Source of the DNA: Candidatus Bathyarchaeota archaeon | GTDB taxonomy: Archaea; Thermoproteota; Bathyarchaeia; Bathyarchaeales; SOJC01 | Direction of reading: 5' to 3' | Assembly: GCA_029882535.1 (NCBI GenBank) | Contig: JAOUKM010000007.1 | Span: forward strand, 1-56,958 | DNA: 56,958 nt | Shown: positions 15,664 to 26,741 of the stretch, piece by piece | How positions within the stretch are numbered: the first letter of the stretch is position 1 | Layout of the letters: each line of letters begins with the position of its first letter | Translations under genes and position numbers: made by a program | The notes under the pieces: generated by a model | What the model was told of the DNA's origin: nothing | Databases searched by the model: none | Seen by the model: only the letters and a program-made list of their open reading frames with translations

Positions 15664-16772
15664 AAAGAGTCTTAGCCATCGTTGCTGGCGCTCTAAGGAT
15701 GTGGTTTAGAAGCAAACATACCTTGTTTTGGACACTTGCGTTTCCACTCTTGCTGATGTTGCTTTTTGGAGCAATCTTTAGCGTGAGCCAAAATCCGACA
15801 TTTGATTTATACATGCAAAATCAAGATGTCGTAGATGGCGAACCCACTCTACTGTCAAATGCGTTCTGCGATACGCTGAACAAGACAGGGATATTAAACC
15901 TGCATATGGTTGATTCAACAGAGAATGCAACTCAGTTTATTGAAGGGAAGGGCATACAGAGGATGCTCATAATTCCGTACGGATTCCATAGTTCGGTTTC
16001 TGTTGGCAACAATGTTAGTATAGTTCTTAAGATGGTTCCAGCGGAGGTTGACACTGCTTCTGCCACTGTGAAGAGCGTGATCGAGCAGTTTGTGGAGATG
16101 TTCAACACGGAGTTAACAGAACAAGGTCCTCCGAAACTGGTCACAATTAAAGATGAAAGCATAGTGTCTGAGACGTTCAAGTACATTGACTTCTTTGTTC
16201 CAGGAATTATTGGGATGACTTTAATGACTTCAGGCATCTTCGGGGCTGTTGGATGGAACACCCGGAACAGAAAGCTTGGAATCTTAAAGAAGCTAGCGAC
16301 AACACCGCTTTCCAAGTTAGAGTGGATTATCGGAGTGGTGCTTTACGAACTGGTCATGGGCGCAATCTCCACCGCAGTCATTCTAACCGTGGGAGTTCTA
16401 GTGTTCAACTTGAAGGTTCTGCCAAACATCTACACAGTGATTCTAATCGTCTCAGGTGCCATAGCCTTTCCAGGAATAGGAATGGTGATTGCGCGTTTCG
16501 TTAAAGAGTCGGATTCTGCTGACGCTGCTGGAAACGCTATTACGTTTCCGATGATGTTTCTTTCCGGCAGCTTCTTTCCACTTGAAATGATGCCAGACTT
16601 CTTGCAGCAGATCGCGAAGGCTCTCCCCTTGACCTATTTAAATAATGGGTTGAGAGATTCAATGGTCTACGGCAACGTGTCGAGCACGCTGTTTAATACG
16701 GCAGTAATGTTAGGTGTGGGTGTGTTCTTTATTATCGTTGGTACACTGATAACAAATTGGAGAGAAGAATAG
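15660..16772 (+). CDS. ABC-2 type transporter permease
   Basis: Membrane subunit paired with the preceding ATPase; 370 residues starting at TTG, overlapping the distal stop of the ATPase gene. One transmembrane helix lies near residues 20-40, then a large extracytoplasmic domain (about 45-170), then five or six helices (FFVPGIIGMTLMTSGIFGAVGW, the ISTAVILTVGVLVF region, TFPMMFLSGSFFPLEMMP, and the C-terminal LGVGVFFIIVGTLI). SGSFFPLEMMPDFLQ is typical of ABC-2 permeases that export drugs, lipids or polysaccharides; the cargo is not predictable. Confidence 0.9.
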   Translation: MKRVLAIVAGALRMWFRSKHTLFWTLAFPLLLMLLFGAIFSVSQNPTFDLYMQNQDVVDGEPTLLSNAFCDTLNKTGILNLHMVDSTENATQFIEGKGIQRMLIIPYGFHSSVSVGNNVSIVLKMVPAEVDTASATVKSVIEQFVEMFNTELTEQGPPKLVTIKDESIVSETFKYIDFFVPGIIGMTLMTSGIFGAVGWNTRNRKLGILKKLATTPLSKLEWIIGVVLYELVMGAISTAVILTVGVLVFNLKVLPNIYTVILIVSGAIAFPGIGMVIARFVKESDSADAAGNAITFPMMFLSGSFFPLEMMPDFLQQIAKALPLTYLNNGLRDSMVYGNVSSTLFNTAVMLGVGVFFIIVGTLITNWREE

Positions 16773-16802
16773 CTTCTTAATGCCGATTATGATGCGCGCG
16801 CC

Positions 16803-17351
16803 TTACCTAGCTTTTTCTGCTCTCTTACCTTTATGCCGAAGCCCTCTTACTTTCTTTCCTGAACTGGTTAATCCTCGAAAAACTCGCCGCTTATGCGCTT
16901 TTTCGCAAATCCAGTTAATGTCCTTGTCTGTTTTGATAACTGGATGCGCCGGGTCAACCATGACGATTTCAAACCATTTGTAGCGTCCGTCTTCTCCAAC
17001 CCAGTAAGAATTGAGAACTTCCAAGTTCGGAAACTTTCTCGCTGCACGCTCTTCAGCTATTAGTTTAAAACTTTTTGCAGGTTTATACTTGACAGCACCC
17101 ATATGTTTTGGCTTTCTACCTGACTTGGGTCTAGGTCTGTTCAAGCCTCCCCGTCTTATTCTAACCCTAGTCATTACGAAGCCTTGTTTGGCTTTGTACC
17201 CCAGCTTTCGTGCTCTATCCAGCCTCGTGGGTTTTTCAACTTTAACAATCGAAGGTTGCTTTCTCCATTCAATAAGCCTGTGCCACATTAGTTCTTTCAC
17301 AAAGGATTCTTCTGGTTTTTCCCAAGCTTTCGAAATATATTTGTAAGTCAT
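16803..17351 (-). CDS. rpl15e: 50S ribosomal protein L15e
   Basis: Eukaryote/archaea-specific large-subunit protein, 182 residues. Diagnostic stretches are [13 protein letters not shown] at the start, [19 protein letters not shown] in the middle and [19 protein letters not shown] towards the end, then a basic tail. It stands alone here, convergent with the exporter permease. Confidence 0.97.
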   Translation of the reverse strand: MTYKYISKAWEKPEESFVKELMWHRLIEWRKQPSIVKVEKPTRLDRARKLGYKAKQGFVMTRVRIRRGGLNRPRPKSGRKPKHMGAVKYKPAKSFKLIAEERAARKFPNLEVLNSYWVGEDGRYKWFEIVMVDPAHPVIKTDKDINWICEKAHKRRVFRGLTSSGKKVRGLRHKGKRAEKAR

Positions 17352-17522
17352 ACCGTGTTTTCTCCAGTTTGTGGTTCAACCTTAAAGGTTACATTCCAAC
17401 GGATCGAGCGTCCGCCAACGGCTTGTAGGTAACACAATGAGAATCCTAATAAAGCTTTTTCTAAACATATCCTGGCAATGAATTTATTAGCCACAGTTCA
17501 AGTAGCCTAGAACCGAAGGAAA

Positions 17523-18455
17523 ATGGAAAACTGGGACCTGATTATAATAGGCGCTGGTCCAGCTGGATTAACAGCAGGAATATACGCTGGAAGAAGCAGA
17601 CTAAAGACACTCATACTTGAAGAGAAAACGCCAGGCGGCGAAGCAGCAGTCGCCCCATGGATTGAGAATTACCCAGGTTTTGAAAGCATCAGCGGACTAG
17701 AACTGATTGAAAAAATGACCAAACACTGCGAAAGATTTGGAGCACAGATAAATGGGCTGGAAAAAGTAGTGTCACTTGATCTTAAAGGCGAAGAGAAACT
17801 TGTGAAAACAGATAAGAATGCTTACTCTGCATCAGCAGTAATAATTGCCACGGGGACTCACAATCGACTGCTCAACGTGCTGGGCGAAGAGAAGTTCCAA
17901 GGACGTGGTGTTAGCTATTGTGCGTTGTGCGACGGCGCTTTTTTCAAAGGTAAAAAAGTAATTGTTGTTGGAGGTGGAAACTCAGCTGCAATGTCCGCAC
18001 GTTATCTTTCAAATATTGCGGCAAATGTTAAGTTAGTGCATCGCAAGGATCAATTAAGGACTGAAGAAGCTTGCATAGAGACTTTGAAAAAGCAGAACGT
18101 AGAGTTTCTCTGGAATTCCAAGGTTAAAGAGGTTAAAGGCGACGGCGTAGTGAAAAGCGTGATTCTACAGCATAACAAGACTGGAGAGGTTAAGAAGTTA
18201 GAGGTTGACGGCGTCTTCGTCCAAATTGGCGAGATACCTAACACCAATTTCGTCAAAAATGCAGGTGTCGCAGTAGATAAGGATGGCTACATCATCGTTG
18301 ATGCTCGTCAGAGAACAAATGTCCAAGGCGTATTTGCCGCAGGCGACGTGACTAACGGACCAGTAAAGCAAATTGGAACTGCAGTAGGTCAAGCCATAGT
18401 TACTGCAACAGAAGCATTTGGCTACATTAAACGACCCTACTATTACAAAGGCTAA
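17523..18455 (+). CDS. trxB: Thioredoxin-disulfide reductase
   Basis: FAD enzyme that reduces thioredoxin with NAD(P)H. It has an N-terminal FAD fold ([15 protein letters not shown], residue 10 onward), the redox-active CALC pair at residues 133-136 (usual CATC), a second dinucleotide fold (VVGGGNSAAMSARYL) and the C-terminal FAD motif GVFAAGDVTNG. At 310 residues it is normal for the low-molecular-weight type. A purine-rich CGAAGGAAA precedes the ATG. The second fold lacks a clear arginine pair for NADPH phosphate (VHRKDQLR), so cofactor preference is uncertain. Confidence 0.95.
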   Translation: MENWDLIIIGAGPAGLTAGIYAGRSRLKTLILEEKTPGGEAAVAPWIENYPGFESISGLELIEKMTKHCERFGAQINGLEKVVSLDLKGEEKLVKTDKNAYSASAVIIATGTHNRLLNVLGEEKFQGRGVSYCALCDGAFFKGKKVIVVGGGNSAAMSARYLSNIAANVKLVHRKDQLRTEEACIETLKKQNVEFLWNSKVKEVKGDGVVKSVILQHNKTGEVKKLEVDGVFVQIGEIPNTNFVKNAGVAVDKDGYIIVDARQRTNVQGVFAAGDVTNGPVKQIGTAVGQAIVTATEAFGYIKRPYYYKG

Positions 18456-18506
18456 TTTGCATTTAGAAAAGACGCTTTCTGAGGGAATAAGAGGCCCGTT
18501 TCATCG

Positions 18507-18568
18507 GAACCGAGTCAACACCTAAACGCAAGAGGCGTTTGCGCATGTGCGCTGGTGACTCAAGGTTC
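18507..18568. ncRNA. Candidate structured RNA or hairpin element between trxB and nfnA
   Basis: Nested complementary segments are visible. GAACC (18507-18511) pairs with GGTTC (18564-18568), and GAGTCA (18512-18517) with TGACTC (18556-18561). Inside are two short hairpins: AAACGC/GCGTTT (18524-18540) and GCGC/GCGC (18541-18552). Together they form a closed stem with a branched head, which fits an RNA fold. The strand is unknown and it matches no RNA family I know. The rest of the 18456-18862 gap holds a possible small frame and the nfnA promoter. Confidence 0.35.
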
Positions 18569-18675
18569 TGCGAGCTTCTTTTCCCACAGAAGGCAAAGCC
18601 AGAAAAACGTCACTAACTTATTTATTAGTAGTTGACTTGTACAAAAAATTTGTGGTAATATGCTGTTTCTGCCGT

Positions 18676-18792
18676 TCAGTTTTCCTTTAACACGTACTCG
18701 TCGTATTCTTTTTCAAGCTTATTTTTGTGGCTAACTCTTCTTGTGCAATTATAAAGTGCGTAGCCTGTCTCTTCTTTAAGTCCCTACCGCAA
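18676..18792 (-). CDS. Possible 38-codon reading frame with early in-frame TAG
   Basis: On the minus strand a coding-looking frame (LKEETGYALYNCTRRVSHK, then KLEKEYDEYVLKEN) ends in TGA. It has no ATG; the only start is a TTG at 18792, and two codons later a TAG (18784-18786) interrupts it. A TATA-like ACATAAAA lies about 25 bp before the TTG. It may be a decayed small gene or chance. Confidence 0.25.
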
Positions 18793-18813
18793 TCAATTTA
18801 TTAGTTCGTTTTA

Positions 18814-18833
18814 TGTAGTAAGCTATTTCTACA
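18814..18833. promoter_or_regulatory. Inverted repeat in the nfnA promoter region
   Basis: TGTAG-N10-CTACA lies about 15-20 bp downstream of a TATA-like ATTTATTA (18796-18803), covering the predicted transcription start of nfnA. This is a possible repressor site; the arms are only 5 bp, so support is weak. Confidence 0.3.
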
Positions 18834-18862
18834 CACGCAAAAGCTGTATCGGATGTGACGGC

Positions 18863-21107
<2,245 letters not shown>

Positions 21108-21109
21108 TA

Positions 21110-21131
21110 ATACTGATCAATCAGTATTTTT
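21110..21131 (+). terminator. Hairpin plus T-run after nfnB
   Basis: ATACTGAT-CA-ATCAGTAT is a perfect 8-bp inverted repeat starting 2 nt after the nfnB stop and followed by TTTT, like an intrinsic terminator. Nothing coding is seen in the remaining 150 bp to the next gene. Confidence 0.6.
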
Positions 21132-21282
21132 CCTGATTGAACTAGGAAGGAATCCAACCAAAAATTTGAAGATTTCAAAGAGAGCTTTTGGGGTCGTCTA
21201 AGCAGGAACTTGAAGACTTTGCGGAATAAGAGGTCTGAGATGATTCCAGTCCATTGAGGGAGAGCTGAGAAATTGCTAACTC

Positions 21283-22659
21283 TTAGGTTTTTTCTCGTTT
21301 TACTATTTGTCTTGCTGCTATCACGCCTGAAACCGACGCTTGAACAAGTCCACGTGTCAGCCCTGCTCCATCTCCGATAGTAAACAGATTTTTAATCGGT
21401 GTCTCTAAGCAATCAATTAATGCTAATCTTGACGAGTAAAACTTCACCTCAACCCCATACAACAACGTGTCCCTCGAAGCCAACCCCGGCGCAATCCTAT
21501 CCAAAGCCTCCAGCATCTCCAGAATATCCACTAAATATCGATACGGCACAACAAAACTCAAATCCCCAGGCGTAGCACTCCGCAACGTAGGCACCACAGT
21601 ACTACGTTTAATACGCTCCTCAGTCGACCGTCGCCCCGCCTCCAAATCCCCCAACCGCTGCACAATAACACCACCACTCAACAAATTAGTCAACCGCGCA
21701 ATATACTTTCCATACGCAATTGGCTCCTTAAACGGCTCAGTGAAAGACGTGCTGACCAAAATCGCAAAATTCGTGTTGCCGCTCTTCCGCTCTGCGTAAC
21801 TCTGCCCATTCACCGTTAAAACACCATCGTAAGACTCAGTGATGACCTCCCCATAAGGGGCGACACAAAAAGTCCTAACATAATCATCAAAAAACCTCGA
21901 ATAGTAAACAAGCTTCGGCTCATACAAAACATCCGTTAACTCCTCCAAAACTGCGGCTTGAACCTCAACGCGAACCCCCACGTCAACCGGGTTGTTCAAC
22001 GTCTTCAGGCCCAAAGCTTGAGCCTCACATTTTAACCACTCCGCTCCACTTCGCCCAGGCGCGACAACAACATACTTCGCAAAAATCCGGTCACCACCAA
22101 CAGTCTCAACGCCCTCAACACGTCCATCCCTAACAATAAGCCCCTTCACCTCACTCCTAGTCCTCACATCCACCTTGCCATCCAAGAAACTCCGCATCTT
22201 CCGAAGCGTCTCCGCACACTTCTCAGTCCCCATGTGACGAACCTTCTGCCGAACTAACTTTAAACCTGCAAGAGATGCCCTACGCTCAATCTCCTCAATC
22301 CGATCCACATCAACCCCATAAACGTTGTTCGGAGCACCAAACCTAGTATAGACCCCGTCAACATGACCCACCAATTCTTGAAGTTCCTCCTCGTTGACGT
22401 ATTTACCAAGCCAACCCCCCACTTTAGTAGAAAGAGTCAACTTTCCATCGCTGAAGGCCCCCGCGCCACCCCAACCATGAAGAACATTACACGGGTCACA
22501 GTTAAGGCATCCAAACCCTCTACTAGCGGGGCACTTACGCTTGTCAATGTCTGCTCCCTTGTCCAGAATCAGAATATTCAGCGACGTATTTTCCACAAAC
22601 TCTAAAGCCGAGAAGATGCCAGCTGGCCCAGCACCCACAATCACAACGTCATATTTCAA
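21283..22659 (-). CDS. FAD-dependent dehydrogenase (COG2509-like)
   Basis: The frame begins at 22686, but the TTG at 22659 starts MKYDVVIVGAGPAGIFSALEF and has GGAGGG 8 nt upstream, so 458 residues are likely. The GAGPAG FAD motif is at the N-terminus, then CPASRGFGCLNCDPCN with four cysteines, HGWGGAGAFSDGKL, and a closing GDGAGLTRGLVQASVSG. This matches a widespread but uncharacterised flavoprotein family related to geranylgeranyl reductases and electron-transfer dehydrogenases. The unusual run of Pro/Thr/Val codons is even through the gene and shows no sign of damage. Confidence 0.87.
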   Translation of the reverse strand: MKYDVVIVGAGPAGIFSALEFVENTSLNILILDKGADIDKRKCPASRGFGCLNCDPCNVLHGWGGAGAFSDGKLTLSTKVGGWLGKYVNEEELQELVGHVDGVYTRFGAPNNVYGVDVDRIEEIERRASLAGLKLVRQKVRHMGTEKCAETLRKMRSFLDGKVDVRTRSEVKGLIVRDGRVEGVETVGGDRIFAKYVVVAPGRSGAEWLKCEAQALGLKTLNNPVDVGVRVEVQAAVLEELTDVLYEPKLVYYSRFFDDYVRTFCVAPYGEVITESYDGVLTVNGQSYAERKSGNTNFAILVSTSFTEPFKEPIAYGKYIARLTNLLSGGVIVQRLGDLEAGRRSTEERIKRSTVVPTLRSATPGDLSFVVPYRYLVDILEMLEALDRIAPGLASRDTLLYGVEVKFYSSRLALIDCLETPIKNLFTIGDGAGLTRGLVQASVSGVIAARQIVKREKT

Positions 22660-22885
22660 GAGGCACCCTCCAAAGCCTACACACAATAGCCTAACTATAA
22701 TAAAAGTTTATAGATACTATTTCAGTTTGTGAACGTCTACTATATATTCAGAGTCTGGTTGAAATAATAGTAACTTCATTATTAAGAATGGAAATCCTTC
22801 GGTTATCGTCTGTAATCTTCGAATTATATATCACTACTAACAGATCTTAAGAGATACATATTGCGGTATTAATCGTGGATTTGCC

Positions 22886-23104
22886 TTATCTGCGTTCAGG
22901 AAGCTTTGAATACATTCCATCTGAAGTTCTATAGACTGCCAAACGTCCAATAGCCTTCCAATTGTCTCCATTTCTATGCCTAAGCTACACAACAATAACC
23001 TCAGCAGTAGGATCGGATTTTCCAGCCCAGATAGTAATTCCAAGAAAGTCGTTATTGTTGATGCGTGTGTAGAAACGTCCTTTAGGTTGAGAAGTTGAAC
23101 TCAT
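22886..23104 (-). pseudogene. Small conserved-looking protein interrupted by in-frame TAG at 22985-22987
   Basis: From the ATG at 23104 the frame reads 39 codons (FLGITIWAGKSDPTAEVIVV at the end), then TAG, then continues in the same frame for 32 codons (GDNWKAIGRLAVYRTSDG, YSKLPERR) to a TAA. The second part reads as one compact beta-rich protein with the first and has no start codon of its own. A Gln (CAG) changed to TAG by one transition would explain it. It starts 10 nt after the nuclease gene stop. Family not recognised. Confidence 0.5.
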
Positions 23105-23114
23105 CTGTCTCACC

Positions 23115-23618
23115 TTATTTCTCCATAATCTGCATTGCTTTTTCTCTAAAGTGGAGGATGTCTTCCGCTTTTGCTCTTGTAAATACATCTTCAAATTGCA
23201 CGAAATCTGTAATGGCATTATATGTTTGTTTAACTTCAAGTTCGCTTACCTTTTGTGCGTACATTATGTCTCCACAGGGCGCTATAACAACCAGAATGCT
23301 GTCATTCCAGAACTTTTTGTAGTCTGCAATTCTTTTTAGATACTTAATACTTGTTTCTCTTGGTGCCCTGCGCATCTTCACTTCAACAAGCATCAAATCT
23401 TTCTTTTCCTGGTCATATACAAGTAAATCTGGTGATGATCTTATTCTGCGAACAGTCCTGGAATTCTTTGTACCTTTCTCAGCTAGCTTGTTTCTGATTT
23501 CTGAAATGGTGGTTTCATAGCCGTAAGGAAAAACCGAATATCCCGATTTCTGCAACAAGACTTTAATTAGATCTTTTATCTGGCTGCCTTTTAGCAAGTC
23601 ATCGTGAAAACTACTCAT
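23115..23618 (-). CDS. PD-(D/E)XK-type nuclease-like protein
   Basis: This 167-residue protein has restriction-endonuclease-like active-site residues: SSPDLLVYD (Asp64) and LMLVEVKMRR (Glu79-Val-Lys81), with a preceding acidic helix (ISEIRNKLAEKG). The following strand ILVVIAPCGD completes the core sheet. It would be a Mg-dependent DNase for repair, restriction or recombination; substrate is unknown. It lies upstream of the interrupted 72-codon gene and is divergent from an XPD-type helicase, suggesting a shared DNA-processing role. Confidence 0.65.
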   Translation of the reverse strand: MSSFHDDLLKGSQIKDLIKVLLQKSGYSVFPYGYETTISEIRNKLAEKGTKNSRTVRRIRSSPDLLVYDQEKKDLMLVEVKMRRAPRETSIKYLKRIADYKKFWNDSILVVIAPCGDIMYAQKVSELEVKQTYNAITDFVQFEDVFTRAKAEDILHFREKAMQIMEK

Positions 23619-23729
23619 GTGATTCCCTCTTTCTTACTATCATCACAATGCTCATATATTTAACGCGAATCTCGATTGCTTCTGTCTCTAGATTAACATT
23701 AAAGCATGTAACAAAGCATAAGTTATTAA

Positions 23730-25826
23730 GTGGTAAGATTACACCAAGGGAGAAAGTTGCCTCAGATCTATGCTTGCCGAAAGTGTGGAAGGAGATATTC
23801 CTTTGAAGAGTTTGAAGAGAATAGGTTCTGTCGCGACTGTGGAACATATTTGATGCCAGAGAGCAAGGTTTCAAGGTTCCTGAAGGAAATCCGCAGAGCT
23901 GTAAAAAGCAAGACCTCGAAGAGTATACTTCCTGAAAACTATGAGATAAGAGGAGGGCAAATGGAGTTTATCAAGGAGGCAACTAAAGCTATCAAAAACA
24001 AGGAAGTTTTTCTAGGAAGTGCTCCTTGTGGAATAGGCAAGTCTTTGGCTTCACTTCTTGCTGTTCTGCCTCAGCTTGAAGAGGACAAACTGATGATTTG
24101 TTTTAGAACTAGAAGTCAACTACACATTTATCTTAAAGAGTTGAGGGCGTTATCTCGAGATCTTTCTGTAGCATCCTTCTTCAGCAAACAATACATGTGT
24201 CCGCTGCGGATAAAAGTAAATCTTCCCTATTTTGACTTTTTCGAAGAGTGTAAGAGACTGAAGGATAATTGCGAGTCCTCTACTAAGCCCTATTGTAAGT
24301 TTTATTGGAATAATATCCGAGCCAAAAAGCAAGCTGAGGAACTGGCCTTGGGTTGCGCTCGAAAAATTCTAGCTCCAAAAGAAGCAGTTAGACTGATGTC
24401 TAGACGAGGATTTTGTGCCTATGAAGCACTAAAAAGAATTCTTCATCGAGTTGATTTTTTTCTCGGAACTTATCATTATGTTTTTAATCCTAAGATCAGG
24501 CAGACGCTACTGAAGAGTTTGGGGGTCGACCTTTCTAGAGTCTACCTTATCATTGATGAAGCGCACAATCTTCCCACTTTTGCCAGAGAGTTGCTTTCCG
24601 ACAAATTAACAAGATATGCTGTGGAAAGGGCTCTCAAAGAAACTGAAAGGTTTGAACATGAGAAATTGATGTCGGTTCGAGAGTATCTTGACATATTAGT
24701 TGAGGAAGTTTTTCAAGTTGCCCAGCAGACTCTGAAGAGTGGGGAGCTTAGACGGCTTAATCCTCAAGAGATTGGTGATTTGTTTCTTAACCGAAGTGGA
24801 GTCTCTGGTCTAGAAATTGCAAGAATCCTTCAAGAATATGGCGAATATGTGAAAGAGAAGCGACTTGAAATAGGTTCTGAGAGGATTCTTAGCTATATCT
24901 ATCGAGTAGGCAAGTTCATAGAGACTTTTCTCGAAAACGATGGTACGGAGTATATCCATCTGGTGAGTAAGGATCAGAAGAGTAGGATTGCTTTAGAGGT
25001 CAGGAGTTTTGATGGAAGGGAGATGACGAATCCTGTTCTGCGGCAGGTCCGTGGAAGCATTCTTATGAGTGGGTTTCTCTCTCCTCCTAGAGTTTACAGA
25101 GATTTGACGCTTTACGAACCCAACAACGCATGTCTCAAAGAGTTTGATCCTCCTTTTCCGCCTGAGAATAGACTCATATTGGTTGCCCGAGGTGTGTCAT
25201 CGGAGTTTAAAAGAAGAAATAACGAGATGCTTGAGAAATGGGGAGACTACATCGAAGCCATATCTGATGCAAATCAAGGCAATATAGCTGTTTTCTTCAC
25301 AAGTTATGGATTAATGGATAGAGTTTTCCCTTTGATAAAAACGGACAGGAAGATGATTGTGGAACAGCAAAAGACGAAAAGAAGAGATGTGATTGAACAA
25401 CTGACTAGGTCTTCTGACAGCTTGCTGTTTGGAGTAATGGGAGGCAAATTTAGTGAGGGAATTGATTATCCCCATAACATTTTAACATGTGTAGTCGCTG
25501 TAGGTCTCCCTTACGCAACGTGGGACATTTACCAGAAAGGTCTGATAAATTATCTTGAACAACATTTTCCTGAGAACGGTAGGACATATGCATATTTGGC
25601 GCCTGCGATACTCCGTTTAATTCAAACATGTGGACGCGTCCACCGATCAGCTAATGATGAAGGTTGTATAGTAATCCTGGACGGACGCGTCATGCGTCCA
25701 GACATCCGACAATATCTTCCAAGCTATTTCAAGAATGAAATGAAAATAATACAGACTCCTGCAAAGTGTGCGGAAAAGATTAGCCAGTTCTGGCTTAAGT
25801 CATCTACACAAGCGCTCTCATCGTGA
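23730..25826 (+). CDS. Rad3/XPD-family DNA helicase with N-terminal zinc ribbon
   Basis: This is a 698-residue superfamily 2 helicase starting at GTG. Residues about 16-38 carry CRKC and CRDC, a zinc ribbon not usual in XPD. Walker A is SAPCGIGKS (97-105). Cysteines 157, 174, 181 and 189 are placed like the XPD [4Fe-4S] domain. DEAH sits in LIIDEAHNLP, and motif VI is QTCGRVHRSANDEG. XPD-family enzymes unwind DNA 5' to 3' in repair. The zinc ribbon may guide it to a partner or substrate. It is divergent from the nuclease gene, 111 bp apart. Confidence 0.92.
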   Translation: MVRLHQGRKLPQIYACRKCGRRYSFEEFEENRFCRDCGTYLMPESKVSRFLKEIRRAVKSKTSKSILPENYEIRGGQMEFIKEATKAIKNKEVFLGSAPCGIGKSLASLLAVLPQLEEDKLMICFRTRSQLHIYLKELRALSRDLSVASFFSKQYMCPLRIKVNLPYFDFFEECKRLKDNCESSTKPYCKFYWNNIRAKKQAEELALGCARKILAPKEAVRLMSRRGFCAYEALKRILHRVDFFLGTYHYVFNPKIRQTLLKSLGVDLSRVYLIIDEAHNLPTFARELLSDKLTRYAVERALKETERFEHEKLMSVREYLDILVEEVFQVAQQTLKSGELRRLNPQEIGDLFLNRSGVSGLEIARILQEYGEYVKEKRLEIGSERILSYIYRVGKFIETFLENDGTEYIHLVSKDQKSRIALEVRSFDGREMTNPVLRQVRGSILMSGFLSPPRVYRDLTLYEPNNACLKEFDPPFPPENRLILVARGVSSEFKRRNNEMLEKWGDYIEAISDANQGNIAVFFTSYGLMDRVFPLIKTDRKMIVEQQKTKRRDVIEQLTRSSDSLLFGVMGGKFSEGIDYPHNILTCVVAVGLPYATWDIYQKGLINYLEQHFPENGRTYAYLAPAILRLIQTCGRVHRSANDEGCIVILDGRVMRPDIRQYLPSYFKNEMKIIQTPAKCAEKISQFWLKSSTQALSS

Positions 25827-26015
25827 TCGCGCGAGTGCACACATAAGTTCCGATATAATGTTATCAAATAGAAGTAATTAATTCTCAGAATAGCCTAACT
25901 ACAATGTATCTTTAGCGTCTCACAAATCCAGAATGGCTTAGCCTATCCACTAACAAAACACTGCAGCGCCGCTTTTTTCAGGCATCCAGCTTTCATCAGT
26001 TTCGCGTTCCACTTC

Positions 26016-26294
26016 TCAATCTTTGATTGCTTCTAGAAGGCTCATCACATTCCAAAGTTTCACTCGAGTATACGGCGGCATATTCGGGTCTTGAAGAATA
26101 TCGTCGAGAACAGAAACTGCGTTCGAAGCCCTCACCGCAGGAGTTAATTCTCCAGTCTGAAGTGCACCTATTGACTCTTTGGCAGCCCGCCTTATGTTGC
26201 GTGGGGTTGTCGTGTCTTCAGAAATCTGACCAAGCACCACCGTGGCCTGTCCTATTCTTTCCTCGTATTCTTTCAATTTCTTCTTACTCACCAT
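26016..26294 (-). CDS. UPF0147 family protein
   Basis: This 92-residue all-helical archaeal protein of unknown function is clearly of the UPF0147 family (EDTTTPRNIRRAAKESI, VRASNAVSVLDDILQDPNMP, VKLWNVMSLLE). The family is nearly universal in archaea. It is divergent from a zinc-ribbon protein. The 25827-26015 gap before it holds nothing I can name. Confidence 0.9.
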   Translation of the reverse strand: MVSKKKLKEYEERIGQATVVLGQISEDTTTPRNIRRAAKESIGALQTGELTPAVRASNAVSVLDDILQDPNMPPYTRVKLWNVMSLLEAIKD

Positions 26295-26356
26295 AGGCTG
26301 TGCCTCCCCATGGTAAAATTGAGAGCAAGCCTCAAATTATCCAGCAATAATATTTA

Positions 26357-26731
26357 GTGTTTGAGGTTTTAAACTTGTCTAAAAAACCCAAGGACATTCA
26401 ACACATGGTTGACCTGTTAAAGCAAGGCGCTACACTTACTGAACTTGCTTGTCCAGCATGTTCCTCTCCCTTGTTTAGGTTTAAAAGTGGGGAGTTGTGG
26501 TGTGCCAAATGCGAAAAGCGTGTTATCGTGTTAAAAGAAGGTGAAACTGCGGAAAAGGTGACAAGTCAAGCGCAGCTAGTAGCCCTCGAAACTACAATAT
26601 TAACGAAAATACGAGCAGTTGAGAAGAGGATTAGAGAAGAAGAGAATTTGGAGGAACTGCAGAAACTCAACACGGTTTTGACCTCGCTTTTGGAGAATCT
26701 TGAGAAACTGAAGAAGATGAAAGAAGCCTAG
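26357..26731 (+). CDS. Autoantigen p27 (SSSCA1)-like zinc-ribbon protein
   Basis: This 124-residue protein has an N-terminal helix, then CPACSSPLFRFKSGELWCAKC (residues about 33-53), the zinc ribbon of the Sjogren/scleroderma autoantigen 1-like family, and a C-terminal coiled coil (EKRIREEENLEELQKLN). The frame starts at GTG 26357; a TTG at 26375 (MSKKPKDIQHM) with GAGGT upstream is the more likely start. Function in archaea is unknown. It is followed closely by a 175-residue protein. Confidence 0.82.
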   Translation: MFEVLNLSKKPKDIQHMVDLLKQGATLTELACPACSSPLFRFKSGELWCAKCEKRVIVLKEGETAEKVTSQAQLVALETTILTKIRAVEKRIREEENLEELQKLNTVLTSLLENLEKLKKMKEA

Positions 26732-26741
26732 GTGCCAGAGT

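Noticed and set aside
18456-18610. RNase P or SRP RNA gene in the trxB-nfnA gap
   Set aside because: An ACAGAA stretch and GGGAA run recall RNase P, but the conserved core pairs and length are missing.
21467-21799. 110-residue frame inside the FAD dehydrogenase
   Set aside because: Antisense to a well-supported flavoprotein; no motif of its own.
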